Assembly: GCF_007995065.1 (NCBI RefSeq) | Contig: NZ_VOQR01000001.1 | Coordinates: 2,483,001-2,547,000 of the forward strand | Length of the DNA: 64,000 nucleotides | Source of the DNA: Sphingomonas ginsenosidivorax | Lineage (GTDB): Bacteria > Pseudomonadota > Alphaproteobacteria > Sphingomonadales > Sphingomonadaceae | Direction: 5' to 3' | Shown: piece by piece, positions 1 to 7,322 of the stretch | Numbering within the stretch: the stretch's first letter is position 1 | How the letters are laid out: every line of letters starts with the position of its first letter | Notes under the pieces: model-generated | The model's input: only the letters and a program-made list of their open reading frames with translations | What the model was told of the DNA's origin: nothing | Database searches by the model: none | Program-made: the position numbers and the translations under genes

Positions 1-2
1 CC

Positions 3-1319
3 GCCAACATCTCGGGCGAGCTGTTCGACCTGCCCGCGGGCGCAGTGGGCATCGCCGCGGGATACGAGCACCGCGTGCAGTTCGGACGGTTCACCCCCGA
101 CCCGCTGATCACCGCCGGGCTGGGCGCGGACATCCCGGCGCAGCCCGCACGCGGCCAGTTCAACTCGGACGAGATCTATGCCGAGCTGCGCGTGCCGCTG
201 ATCCACGACACGCCGCTAATCAAGTCGTTCGAGGTCGGCGGCGCGGTACGGCATTCCGACTATTCGACCAGCGGCGGCAACACGACCTATACGGGCAACG
301 CGCTGTGGAAGCCGGTCACCGACCTGCTTCTCCGCGGATCCTGGGCGCAGGGCTTCCGTGCGCCGAGCATCGGCGAGCTGTTCGGCGCGGCCTCGCGCTC
401 CGACGCGCCTATCGACGATCCTTGCACCAACGTCGCCGGATCGCCCTACCGGACATCGCCGTCGGTGCGCGCGAACTGCACCGCCAACGGCGTGCCCGCC
501 AATGGCAGCTACCAGGAGCCCAATGGCGGACAGCTTGGCGTTCTGACCGGCGGCAACACCGCGCTCAAGCCCGAGACGTCGCGGACGTTGCTGTTCGGCG
601 CGGTCTATGCGCCGGGCTGGGCGCGCGACAGCGGCTTTGCCAGCCAGCTGAGCATCGAGGGCAATTATTACGATATCAAGGTCGAGGACGCGATCGCGCC
701 GGTCGACGCACAGCTGACGCTCAGCCGCTGTGCGCAGAGCGGCGATGCCCTGAGCTGCGCGGCGATCACGCGGACGCCGAGCGGGCTGATCTCGCGGATC
801 AATGCGCAGTTGCAGAATATCGGCGGGATCCGCACCAAGGGCGTCGACGTGACCGCGGTGTACCGGTCGCCACGGACCTCGGCCGGCATCTTCGGTCTGT
901 CGCTCAACGGCAATGTGCTGTTGAAATATACCGAGACATTCCCCGCGGAGAACGGCTTCACCACCACCGACTATCGCGGCACGACGCGCGGCTTCCCCGA
1001 TCAGTCCTATCCGAAGTTCAAGGGCAACGCCGTGGCGGACTGGGATCTCGGTCTGGTACGGGCGTCGTTCACCGGGCGCTATATCGACAGCGTGAGGGAA
1101 GGTGACGGCAGCAAGCTCGACAGCACCTTCTATGGCGATGTGCAGCTGGCGTTCTCGCCGGCATGGATGGAGCATAGGTTGGCGGTGACGATCGGGGTGA
1201 ACAATGTGTTCGATCAGGATCCGCCGGCGTGCACGAGCTGCACCGGGCCGAATTACGATCCGACGACGTATGACGTGCCGGGGCAGTTCGGCTATGTGCG
1301 GCTTTCGTGGGGGTTGTGA
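3..1319 (+). CDS. TonB-dependent receptor, C-terminal part (5' end outside window)
   Basis: Open from the window edge, frame starting at base 3. The translation is a typical outer-membrane TonB-dependent receptor beta-barrel: the GSWAQGFRAPSIGELF stretch, long Gly/Asn/Thr-rich extracellular loops (one with the cysteines of DDPCTNVAG and RANCTANG) and alternating amphipathic strands. It ends in an aromatic strand, FGYVRLSWGL, as expected for barrel assembly. The plug domain and TonB box lie upstream. The family takes up siderophores, vitamins or oligosaccharides; the substrate cannot be told from this half. A terminator follows about 200 bases downstream. Confidence 0.93.
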   Translation, partial: ANISGELFDLPAGAVGIAAGYEHRVQFGRFTPDPLITAGLGADIPAQPARGQFNSDEIYAELRVPLIHDTPLIKSFEVGGAVRHSDYSTSGGNTTYTGNALWKPVTDLLLRGSWAQGFRAPSIGELFGAASRSDAPIDDPCTNVAGSPYRTSPSVRANCTANGVPANGSYQEPNGGQLGVLTGGNTALKPETSRTLLFGAVYAPGWARDSGFASQLSIEGNYYDIKVEDAIAPVDAQLTLSRCAQSGDALSCAAITRTPSGLISRINAQLQNIGGIRTKGVDVTAVYRSPRTSAGIFGLSLNGNVLLKYTETFPAENGFTTTDYRGTTRGFPDQSYPKFKGNAVADWDLGLVRASFTGRYIDSVREGDGSKLDSTFYGDVQLAFSPAWMEHRLAVTIGVNNVFDQDPPACTSCTGPNYDPTTYDVPGQFGYVRLSWGL

Positions 1320-1521
1320 CGTCGGCGGCCCGCTCCTGCCCTCTTCCCGACGTGGAGGTGACGGACGGGCGGGGCGGATGTCGCCCTTCGGCGCATTTCA
1401 GTACGCACCACACCATGAATGCAGAAAACGCAATCATGGTTGCGGTATCAGCAATTGTGATTTCGCCTGCTGCGACGCACAAAGATCAGGCCTTTCAGGC
1501 ATCCTCTCCTAAAAACTTTAC
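1320..1521 (+). other. Intergenic segment with possible short ORF or small RNA
   Basis: No standard gene. From about 1400 the base composition drops relative to both neighbours, and the segment runs straight into the strong terminator at 1522. A short open frame (ATG at 1414, beginning MNAENAIMVAV) runs through the hairpin itself, so it is unlikely to be a normal protein end. Either the receptor 3' untranslated region or a small transcript could explain it. I looked for a tRNA-Trp, common before secE, and did not find one. Bases 1550-1743 before secE show nothing further. Confidence 0.3.
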
Positions 1522-1549
1522 GGCCGGTCGCATGACCGGCCTTTTTTTT
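1522..1549 (+). terminator. Rho-independent terminator upstream of secE
   Basis: Perfect 8-bp stem GGCCGGTC / GACCGGCC with a GCAT loop, followed by eight T. It isolates the receptor (or a small transcript) from secE-nusG. Confidence 0.9.
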
Positions 1550-1743
1550 GGTCCGGGGTTTTGGCCACGGGTTTTCTGGTCCGGGCGAGGCGCGGGTCGC
1601 GTGAAATTGATGCCTAGCCCCCTGCCCTTGCTTTCACGCGGCGGCAAAGCTATCTGCCCGACCTTCCGACGGTATGCCGGCACCGCCTTTCGGGTGATGC
1701 CGCTGCCGCTCCTTTTCCTCAACATGCGGGTGCGAAGAACATC

Positions 1744-1941
1744 GTGGCGAAAACGTCCCCACTCGAATTCATCCAGCAGGTCCGCACCGAGACGTCGAAG
1801 GTCACCTGGCCGACGCGGCGCGAGACGGTGATGACCGGCGTGATGGTGGTGATCATGACGACGATCCTCGCGGTGTTCTTCTTCGGCGTGGATTCGATCC
1901 TGCAGGCGATCGTCACCATGCTCCTGAAACTCGCTCAATAA
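1744..1941 (+). CDS. secE: Preprotein translocase subunit SecE
   Basis: 65 residues, the short single-span SecE form. The conserved amphipathic helix reads VRTETSKVTWPTRRET (about 13-28) and is followed by one transmembrane segment (about 30-52). SecE clamps SecY in the inner-membrane translocon. The start is GTG at 1744, nine bases upstream of the ATG-less MAKTSP frame limit, with a purine-rich GCGAAG before it. It precedes nusG by 9 bases, the standard secE-nusG pair. Confidence 0.95.
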   Translation: MAKTSPLEFIQQVRTETSKVTWPTRRETVMTGVMVVIMTTILAVFFFGVDSILQAIVTMLLKLAQ

Positions 1942-1950
1942 GGTCCGCAC

Positions 1951-2487
1951 ATGGCGCGCTGGTACATCATTCACGCCTATTCGGGCTTCGAGGGCAAGGT
2001 CCGCGATTCGATCATGGCCGAGGCGACCCGCATGGGTCTCGAGCAGCTGGTCGAGCAGATCGAGGTGCCGACCGAGACGATCACCGAGGCCCGCCGCGGC
2101 AAGAAGATCGCGGTCGAGCGCAAGTTCATGCCGGGCTACGTCCTCGCCAAGCTGAACATGAACGACGACGTCTACCACCTGGTCAAGAACACACCCAAGG
2201 TGACGGGCTTCCTGGGCAGCATGGGCAAGCCGCAGGCGATCAGCGAGGCGGAAGCCACGCGGATGCTCAATTCCAAGGAAGAAGCCGCCGCGGCGCCGAA
2301 GCAGAAGGTCAAGGTCGACTACGAGATCGGCGATTCGGTCAAGGTGCTGGACGGTCCGTTCGCGACCTTCAACGGCGTGGTCGAGGAGCTCGACTTCGAC
2401 AAGTCGAAGGTCAAGGTCTCGGTCTCGATCTTCGGGCGCGCGACGCCGGTGGAACTCGATTTCGAACAGGTCGAACGCTCCAAGTGA
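1951..2487 (+). CDS. nusG: Transcription termination/antitermination protein NusG
   Basis: 178 residues, full length. The N-terminal NGN domain starts ARWYIIHAYSGFEGKV and carries the MPGYVLAKL segment. A C-terminal KOW domain begins near residue 127 (GDSVKVLDGPFATFNG). NusG binds the RNA polymerase clamp, aids processivity and Rho-dependent termination, and couples to ribosomal protein S10. It shares a transcript with secE and is followed by a strong hairpin, so it is not cotranscribed with rplKA by default. Confidence 0.97.
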   Translation: MARWYIIHAYSGFEGKVRDSIMAEATRMGLEQLVEQIEVPTETITEARRGKKIAVERKFMPGYVLAKLNMNDDVYHLVKNTPKVTGFLGSMGKPQAISEAEATRMLNSKEEAAAAPKQKVKVDYEIGDSVKVLDGPFATFNGVVEELDFDKSKVKVSVSIFGRATPVELDFEQVERSK

Positions 2488-2550
2488 GCCGCGCGCGGCT
2501 GGCCGAACTGAGGCTGCCGCGACACCGACCGACCAGATCGGTCGAGATCT

Positions 2551-2585
2551 GACGACCCGGCGCGGAGCCTCCGCGCCGGGTCGTC
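2551..2585 (+). terminator. Hairpin terminator after nusG
   Basis: Perfect 16-bp stem starting GACGACCCGGCGCGGA with a 3-base loop GCC. The T tail is poor (GCGTTTCG), so termination may be partial, but the stem is the strongest in this interval. Confidence 0.75.
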
Positions 2586-2661
2586 GCGTTTCGGGGAACA
2601 AACCCCGCCCCGACGGGTTATCGTTCGTCGGCGTTCGCGCCGTTCAGAACAGGGGTATTCC

Positions 2662-2931
2662 ATGAAGAAGATGATCGTTCTCGGACTTGCAGCCGGCCTG
2701 GCTTCGCTCTCCGCCTGCAACTCGAGCCCGCGCGAAAACGCAGCGGACGCCATCGAGTCGAACACCGAGGCGGTTGCCGACAACCTCGAAGAGGCCGCGG
2801 ACAACGCGACCACGGACGCTGCCGAGGCCGGCCTCGAGAACAAGGCCGACGCGGTCCGCGCGACCGGCCAGAACCAGGCCGAGGACATGCGCACCAACGA
2901 TCCCGACACCAACCTGTCGAACGGCATGTAA
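2662..2931 (+). CDS. Small Asn/Asp/Ala-rich lipoprotein
   Basis: 89 residues. A lipoprotein signal (MKKMIVLGLAAGLASLSAC) gives lipidated Cys19. The mature part is short, acidic and Ala/Asn/Asp/Glu-rich, with repeats of the form ADNLEEAADNATTDAAEA that predict a long helix. Function unknown. A paralogue with the same signal peptide and repeat style lies at 61985-62251. SD-like AGGGG sits 7 bases before the ATG. It is monocistronic, with its own terminator at 2988. Small helical lipoproteins of this kind are often envelope-structural, but that is only analogy. Confidence 0.85.
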   Translation: MKKMIVLGLAAGLASLSACNSSPRENAADAIESNTEAVADNLEEAADNATTDAAEAGLENKADAVRATGQNQAEDMRTNDPDTNLSNGM

Positions 2932-2987
2932 CAGCGGGTCACCGACCCGTAGGGTTCGGGCCGCTCCCAAGCACGGCCCGTATAGGA

Positions 2988-3020
2988 GGGCGTCCGAGGC
3001 AACTCGGGCGCCCTTTCGTT
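2988..3020 (+). terminator. Terminator after the small lipoprotein
   Basis: 11-bp stem GGGCGTCCGAG / CTCGGGCGCCC (one G-U pair), loop GCAA, tail TTTCGTTTT. Confidence 0.85.
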
Positions 3021-3070
3021 TTGGGGGGGTAGCTGGCAACGAGAGTTACCGCCCAGTTACGGACGTCGTT

Positions 3071-3119
3071 CCTAGCCCTCTCCCGCCTTCGCGGGAGAGG
3101 GTTGGGTGAGGGTCTTTTT
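3071..3119. repeat. Dispersed palindromic repeat, family A, left copy
   Basis: Palindrome CCCTCTCCCGC-CTTC-GCGGGAGAGGG (3076-3101) followed by TTGGGTGAGGGTC. An inverted copy lies at 3511-3553, so the DUF559 gene is bracketed. More copies lie between rpoB and rpoC (27427-27556). Confidence 0.9.
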
Positions 3120-3476
3120 CTACTTCGCCGTTCGTTCCAGGAGAGCGGCCAGGATGGTTTCAAGAACACCCACTCGATTCTCGATGACCTCGCTGTTCCA
3201 AAATCGCATCACGCGATATCCTCTGGCTTCGAGGACGGCAGTTCGCGGTGCATCGATTGTCGGATCATGATGCCCACCGTCCAGTTCCACGACAAGTCTG
3301 GCTTCGAGACAGGCAAAGTCCGCGACGTATTGGTCGGCGATCGTATGCTGTTCGCGAAACTTGAAGCCGCCAAGGCGTCGGCTGCGGACCGCCAGCCAGA
3401 TGATCTGTTCCACGTCTGTACGCTCGCGTCTCAGGCGCGCGGCATGACGGCTGACCTGGCGACGCACCGGATACAT
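3120..3476 (-). CDS. DUF559-type endonuclease-domain protein
   Basis: 118 residues from the ATG at 3476. The open frame continues upstream, but that part translates the flanking repeat (LSRLRGRGLGEG), so the internal start is preferred. The sequence matches the DUF559 / Vsr-like fold: GFKFREQHTIADQYVADFACLEARLVVELDGGHH, then RGYRVMRFWNSEV. The D-F-x(n)-E-x-D-G-x-x-H pattern is the restriction-endonuclease-like active site of this family. Substrate and role are unknown; these genes are commonly stand-alone. Its stop abuts the left repeat and its upstream region is the inverted right repeat, which suggests a compact transposable or co-dispersed unit. Confidence 0.8.
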   Translation of the reverse strand: MYPVRRQVSRHAARLRRERTDVEQIIWLAVRSRRLGGFKFREQHTIADQYVADFACLEARLVVELDGGHHDPTIDAPRTAVLEARGYRVMRFWNSEVIENRVGVLETILAALLERTAK

Positions 3477-3510
3477 CGGCACACGATAGAAGACCCAAGA
3501 GGCAGGAAGA

Positions 3511-3553
3511 AGACCCTCACCCAACCCTCTCCCGCGAAGGCGGGAGAGGGCTA
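3511..3553. repeat. Dispersed palindromic repeat, family A, inverted right copy
   Basis: Inverted copy of 3071-3119: AGACCCTCACCCAA then the CCCTCTCCCGC palindrome. With the left copy it flanks the DUF559 gene as terminal inverted repeats would. Confidence 0.9.
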
Positions 3554-3601
3554 AGCAGGGAACGTCCGCGTTCCACCTGTTTCCGACATCAGCGCACCGC
3601 C

Positions 3602-4468
3602 TCAACCGCCATCCTTCGGTCCGCGTTTCGTGCCAGCCCTGCTCCAGCCGGTGACCTGGTCGAGCGCGGGTAGCGCTGGGCCTTCGGCGAACCAGGCGCG
3701 TTCGCCGCGGATCTGGCGTTCGGCTTCGGCGATGGCGAAGGCCTCGCGGTCGCGATCGAGCTGGGCGCGGTACATGGCGGCGAGGCGGAAGCTGCAGGCG
3801 TCGGAGGATTCGCCGCGGCGGCGCTTGATGTGCGGCGGCTCGGCCAGAAGGCGGGCTTCGGTCTGGTGATGCTTGAGGAGTTGCAGCGCTTCGGTCACCG
3901 TCATCCTGGGCATCGGCGGCGGCTCGTTGTGGCGCCAGGCGTCGTCGGCGTGGGACCCGGGCGTGAAGCTATGGAGCAGCGCGGCCTCGATACGCTCGTA
4001 GCCGCATTGCAGCGCCAGACGCATTTCGCGCGCGAACGCCGGGCTTTTGCGCCGGCGCGCATAGAAGGTGCCGTAGCTGAACCCCGCAGCGGCGGCGGAC
4101 AGGCGCACGTTGGCGGTCGCGCTCAGCGCGGCGAGGAAACGCTGTTCGCCGTCATGCGTCAGGCGCCGCCGAGAGCTGCGGCGAAGTTGCATGCCGCCTG
4201 ACGGCGTTCTGCTGGGCTGGGGCGCAGGCGTCGCGGACGGGCCCTCCCCCTGCCCCTCCTGCAGTCGGGAGGGCGGATTGGCGTCGGCAAAGACCAGCGC
4301 GGCGTCCCAGTCGGCGGCGAACGCCGGATGCTTGCCGCGGCGCTTGATGAGCATCGAGCGATTGAGGCCGAGCGTTTCGGCGGCGGCGCGCACGTTGCCG
4401 GTGCGGCGGAGCGCGGCGAGGAAGGCGGCGTTCTGGGTCGCCTGCTTCGGGGTCAGCGGACGGATCAT
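3602..4468 (-). CDS. Hypothetical protein with duplicated HTH-like motif
   Basis: 288 residues from ATG 4468; an upstream in-frame ATG at 4504 would add 12 residues. Two related blocks are visible at residues 5-58 and 103-153, each of the form L-T-x(n)-FLAAL-x(2)-T-x-NV-x(3)-A-A-x(n)-RR-x(2)-PAFA. They look like helix-turn-helix units of the kind in phage terminase small subunits and transposase N-termini. The linker (64-92) contains the phrase RLQEGQGEG, which resembles a translated dispersed repeat (4239-4280). The C-terminal half has PPHIKRRRGESSDACSF and is charged. Function unknown; a DNA-binding role is inferred from the HTH-like blocks only. Confidence 0.7.
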   Translation of the reverse strand: MIRPLTPKQATQNAAFLAALRRTGNVRAAAETLGLNRSMLIKRRGKHPAFAADWDAALVFADANPPSRLQEGQGEGPSATPAPQPSRTPSGGMQLRRSSRRRLTHDGEQRFLAALSATANVRLSAAAAGFSYGTFYARRRKSPAFAREMRLALQCGYERIEAALLHSFTPGSHADDAWRHNEPPPMPRMTVTEALQLLKHHQTEARLLAEPPHIKRRRGESSDACSFRLAAMYRAQLDRDREAFAIAEAERQIRGERAWFAEGPALPALDQVTGWSRAGTKRGPKDGG

Positions 4469-4558
4469 GCCGCATGGGGTCGCTTGGGTTTTCCTACATT
4501 GCAATCCCCCTTCTGCTGGCGGCTTCGCGGCTTTGCGGGATCGGAAAGGAAGGGTGGT

Positions 4559-4640
4559 TCACGCAAAGACGCAAAGACGCGAAGGGGAGAAGGGGTTTCG
4601 CGCGGAGGCGCGGAGGCCGCGGAGAGAAGAAGAAGAAGGC
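4559..4640. repeat. Dispersed degenerate repeat (GCAAAGACGC type)
   Basis: Short direct iterations of ACGCAAAGACGCAAAGACGC then GCGGAGGCGCGGAGGCCGCGG. A related cluster in both orientations occurs at 22818-23003. The remaining bases up to rplK show no gene. Confidence 0.7.
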
Positions 4641-4764
4641 GGTAGGTGTTGCTGCTGCGCGGGTTTTGCGGTAGGGGCGCCGGCTTCCAGAGCGACAGCA
4701 TTGGATTGCCTGTGGGAGAGCGCCTCGGCGCTCGTCTGAACCACTCACCTTGAGAAGAGAGACC

Positions 4765-5196
4765 ATGGCTAAAAAGATTACCGGATACATCAAGCTGCAG
4801 GTGCCTGCAGGCGAGGCAAAGCCCGCGCCGCCGATCGGGCCTGCGCTGGGTCAGCGCGGCGTCAACATCATGGAGTTCTGCAAGGCGTTCAACGCCGGCA
4901 CGGGCGACCTGAAGAAGGGCATGCCGATCCCGACCGTCATCACGGTCTATGCGGATCGCTCGTTCTCGTTCGAGACGAAGACGCCGCCGGCATCCTACCT
5001 GATCAAGGAGGCCGCCGGCCTCAAGTCGGGGTCCAAGGAGCCCGGCAAGGTCGTCGCCGGCAAGATCAAGCGCTCGCAGCTGAGCGAGATCGCCACGACG
5101 AAGATGAAGGACCTCAACGCCAACGACATCGAGGCTGCGACGAAGATCATCGAAGGCAGCGCCCGCGCGATGGGCCTCGAAGTGGTGGAGGGCTGA
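4765..5196 (+). CDS. rplK: 50S ribosomal protein L11
   Basis: 143 residues, standard length. It begins [20 protein letters not shown] with the proline-rich [19 protein letters not shown] signature, then a C-terminal rRNA-binding domain. It forms the GTPase-associated centre with 23S rRNA. ATG at 4765 has GAGAAGAGAG upstream; a TTG five codons earlier is less likely. rplA follows 4 bases later, the usual rplKA pair, but nusG is 2.3 kb upstream and rplJL 13.4 kb downstream. Confidence 0.98.
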   Translation: MAKKITGYIKLQVPAGEAKPAPPIGPALGQRGVNIMEFCKAFNAGTGDLKKGMPIPTVITVYADRSFSFETKTPPASYLIKEAAGLKSGSKEPGKVVAGKIKRSQLSEIATTKMKDLNANDIEAATKIIEGSARAMGLEVVEG

Positions 5197-5200
5197 TATC

Positions 5201-5893
5201 ATGGCAAAGCTGACCAAGAAGCAGAAGGCCGTCACGGTCGACACCGTCAAGCTGCACGGCGTCGACGAAGCGATCGCACTGGCCCGTTCGGGTGCGACCT
5301 CGAAGTTCGACGAGACGATCGAAGTCGCGCTGAACCTGGGCGTCGACCCGCGTCACGCCGACCAGATGGTCCGCGGCGTGGTGACGCTGCCCAAGGGCAC
5401 CGGCAAGACCGTCCGCGTTGGCGTGTTCGCCCGCGGCGCGAAGGCTGAAGAGGCTCTGGCCGCCGGCGCAGACGTCGTCGGTGCCGAGGACCTGATGGAG
5501 GCCATCCAGGGTGGCACGATCGATTTCGATCGCTGCATCGCGACCCCGGACATGATGGGCATCGTCGGTCGCCTCGGCAAGGTGCTGGGCCCCAAGGGCC
5601 TGATGCCGAACCCGAAGCTCGGCACGGTGACGATGAACGTCGCGGCTGCGGTCGAAGCAGCCAAGGGCGGCCAGATCGAATACCGCGTCGAGAAGGCCGG
5701 CATCATCCATTCGGGCATCGGCAAGGCGTCGTTCCCGGCGGAAGACCTGCGCGCCAACTTCGACGCGCTGGTCGATGCGGTGGTCAAGGCCAAGCCGGCC
5801 GGCGCCAAGGGCAAGTATGTGCGGAAAGTCGCGATCTCGAGCACCATGGGTGCGGGGATCAAGGTCGATACGGCCGAGGTTGCGGGCGCCTAA
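5201..5893 (+). CDS. rplA: 50S ribosomal protein L1
   Basis: 230 residues. Typical segments are [22 protein letters not shown] in form, the L1 signature around [10 protein letters not shown], and [20 protein letters not shown]. It builds the L1 stalk of the 50S subunit and in many bacteria autoregulates the rplKA transcript. It lies four bases after rplK and ends at a strong terminator. Confidence 0.98.
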   Translation: MAKLTKKQKAVTVDTVKLHGVDEAIALARSGATSKFDETIEVALNLGVDPRHADQMVRGVVTLPKGTGKTVRVGVFARGAKAEEALAAGADVVGAEDLMEAIQGGTIDFDRCIATPDMMGIVGRLGKVLGPKGLMPNPKLGTVTMNVAAAVEAAKGGQIEYRVEKAGIIHSGIGKASFPAEDLRANFDALVDAVVKAKPAGAKGKYVRKVAISSTMGAGIKVDTAEVAGA

Positions 5894-5920
5894 GCGCTTC
5901 GCATTTCGGTGAGACAGGAA

Positions 5921-5955
5921 GGGCCGGGAGAGCGATCTCCCGGCCCTTTTTGTTT
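5921..5955 (+). terminator. Terminator after rplK-rplA
   Basis: 11-bp perfect stem GGGCCGGGAGA / TCTCCCGGCCC, loop GCGA, tail TTTTTGTTT. It ends the rplKA transcript, so rplJL needs its own promoter. Confidence 0.95.
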
Positions 5956-5974
5956 GTGCGCGGTAAGCTCAGGA

Positions 5975-6080
5975 CCCACCCCCGGCGGAGGCCGGGGCCC
6001 AATTGGACGGTCGTGATAACGGAACGCAGTCCGCCGTCACGTCGGTTTCCCAATTGGGCCCCGGCCTTCGCCGGGGTGGT
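5975..6080. repeat. Paired inverted repeat, family B
   Basis: Two arms of a palindromic unit built on CCCCGGCGAAGGCCGGGGCCCAATTGG in opposite orientation around a short spacer. Other pairs lie at 40764-40854 (inside a gene) and 48969-49080. It resembles REP doublets (BIME/REPIN). Confidence 0.85.
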
Positions 6081-6088
6081 TGAGCCCG

Positions 6089-6946
6089 TCAGGCGTCCAC
6101 GGTTTCCGGGAAATCCGCCCCCAGGCTGACGTCGCGCGCGGCCGTGATGGCGTCGAGCCGTTCCTTGAGCTTCGCGGTCACGGCGTCGTAGCCGAACTCG
6201 CCGAGCACGAGGTGACGCGGCGCGGTGTTCTGCTGGACGGTGGCGATGATCGCCTCCCCTGCCCGCACCGGGTCGCCGACCTGCGTTCCGCTGACGTCCT
6301 TCGTGCCTTTCATCCGGGCCTTTGCGGTCTCGGCATAAGCGGGGATCGTGCTGGGCGTCTGCCTGAGCGAGCGGCCGGCCCAGTCGGTGCGGAACGGGCC
6401 GGGCTCGACGCAGGTGACGCCGATGCCGAGCGGGCCGACCTCGGCGAGCAGCGCGTCGGACCAGCCCTCGACCGCGTGCTTCGAGGCGGCGTAATAGCCC
6501 GAGCCGGGAAAGCCGACGAGCCCGGCGACCGAGGTGAAGTTGACGATGTTGCCGCTCCCCTGCGCGCGCATCACGGGCAGCACGGCGCGGGTCAGCGCGA
6601 ACAGGCCGAAGACGTTGGTGTCGAACTGCGCGCGGATCTCGGCCTCCTCGCCCTCTTCGACGGTCGCCTGGTAGCCATAGCCGGCGTTGTTCACGAGCAC
6701 GTCGATGCGGCCGAACTTGTCGGTCGCCGCGGCGACGGCGGCGTCGATCTGCGCCTGGTCGTTGACGTCCAGATCCAGTGCGAGCGCGCGGTCCTCGACC
6801 CCCTCGACCAGGTCGGCCACGCGGTCTGCGCCGCGCGCCGTGACGACGGCGTTCCAGCCGCGGTCGAGCACGAGTTTGGCAAGATCGCGGCCGAAGCCGG
6901 TCGAGCAACCGGTGATGAACCAGACGGGGGAATCGGGGAGAGACAT
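6089..6946 (-). CDS. SDR-family oxidoreductase
   Basis: 285 residues, classical short-chain dehydrogenase/reductase. Cofactor motif TGCSTGFG (12-19), NNAG at 86-89, catalytic Ser139, Tyr152 and Lys156 (YAASK). The absence of an acidic residue right after the second strand (TARGADR) suggests NADP(H), by family rule. The C-terminal third (LGEFGYDAVTAKLKERLDAI) is typical of the group annotated as general oxidoreductases. Substrate unknown. It is transcribed divergently from the small gene at 6983; its 3' end abuts the family B repeat. Confidence 0.92.
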   Translation of the reverse strand: MSLPDSPVWFITGCSTGFGRDLAKLVLDRGWNAVVTARGADRVADLVEGVEDRALALDLDVNDQAQIDAAVAAATDKFGRIDVLVNNAGYGYQATVEEGEEAEIRAQFDTNVFGLFALTRAVLPVMRAQGSGNIVNFTSVAGLVGFPGSGYYAASKHAVEGWSDALLAEVGPLGIGVTCVEPGPFRTDWAGRSLRQTPSTIPAYAETAKARMKGTKDVSGTQVGDPVRAGEAIIATVQQNTAPRHLVLGEFGYDAVTAKLKERLDAITAARDVSLGADFPETVDA

Positions 6947-6982
6947 GACGCGCGCCTTTTGTGGGGGACTTCAACAGGTAGG

Positions 6983-7312
6983 ATGCAAGGGCAGCCGGGC
7001 AAGGGCGGCAAGGCTTACAACGAGTCCCGGGCGCGGCTGGAGGCGGATCGGACCGGCAACTGCAGGGCGGCGGTGGCGGAGTCTGCCGACGACATCGTCG
7101 TCGTCGCGCGACGGCTGCGCCGGTTGCGGCTGACCTATGCGAGCAGCGGGCGGATCCTGCGGTGGTGCCGGACGTCGATCTCGAGCGGCGACAGGCGGGT
7201 CGACCGGATCGGGTGCGCGATCGTGCGGGCGTGCGTGCGCGAGGGGTTCGGCGACCGCGGCCCCGACATCGCGTGCTTCCGGCGCAAGGTGGAGTCGCTG
7301 GAGCCCGACTGA
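6983..7312 (+). CDS. Hypothetical protein, 109 residues
   Basis: ATG at 6983, 37 bases from the divergent SDR start. The core reads DDIVVVARRLRRLRLTYASS, then SSGDRRVDRIGCAIVRACV and DIACFRRKVESLE. The spaced cysteines (in CRT, CAIV, CVRE, ACF) and the SSGD-R-D pattern look like a conserved small protein I associate with sphingomonads; function unknown. No signal peptide is visible from this start. It converges with the nucleotidyltransferase gene 10 bases downstream. Confidence 0.5.
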   Translation: MQGQPGKGGKAYNESRARLEADRTGNCRAAVAESADDIVVVARRLRRLRLTYASSGRILRWCRTSISSGDRRVDRIGCAIVRACVREGFGDRGPDIACFRRKVESLEPD

Positions 7313-7322
7313 GGCGAGAGCG

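Noticed and set aside
1550..1743. tRNA-Trp before secE, a common arrangement
   Set aside because: No cloverleaf or CCA anticodon arm could be folded from this sequence.
3120..3476. Toxin-antitoxin or mismatch repair vsr gene
   Set aside because: No antitoxin partner or dcm gene is adjacent, and the motif spacing fits DUF559 better than Vsr.
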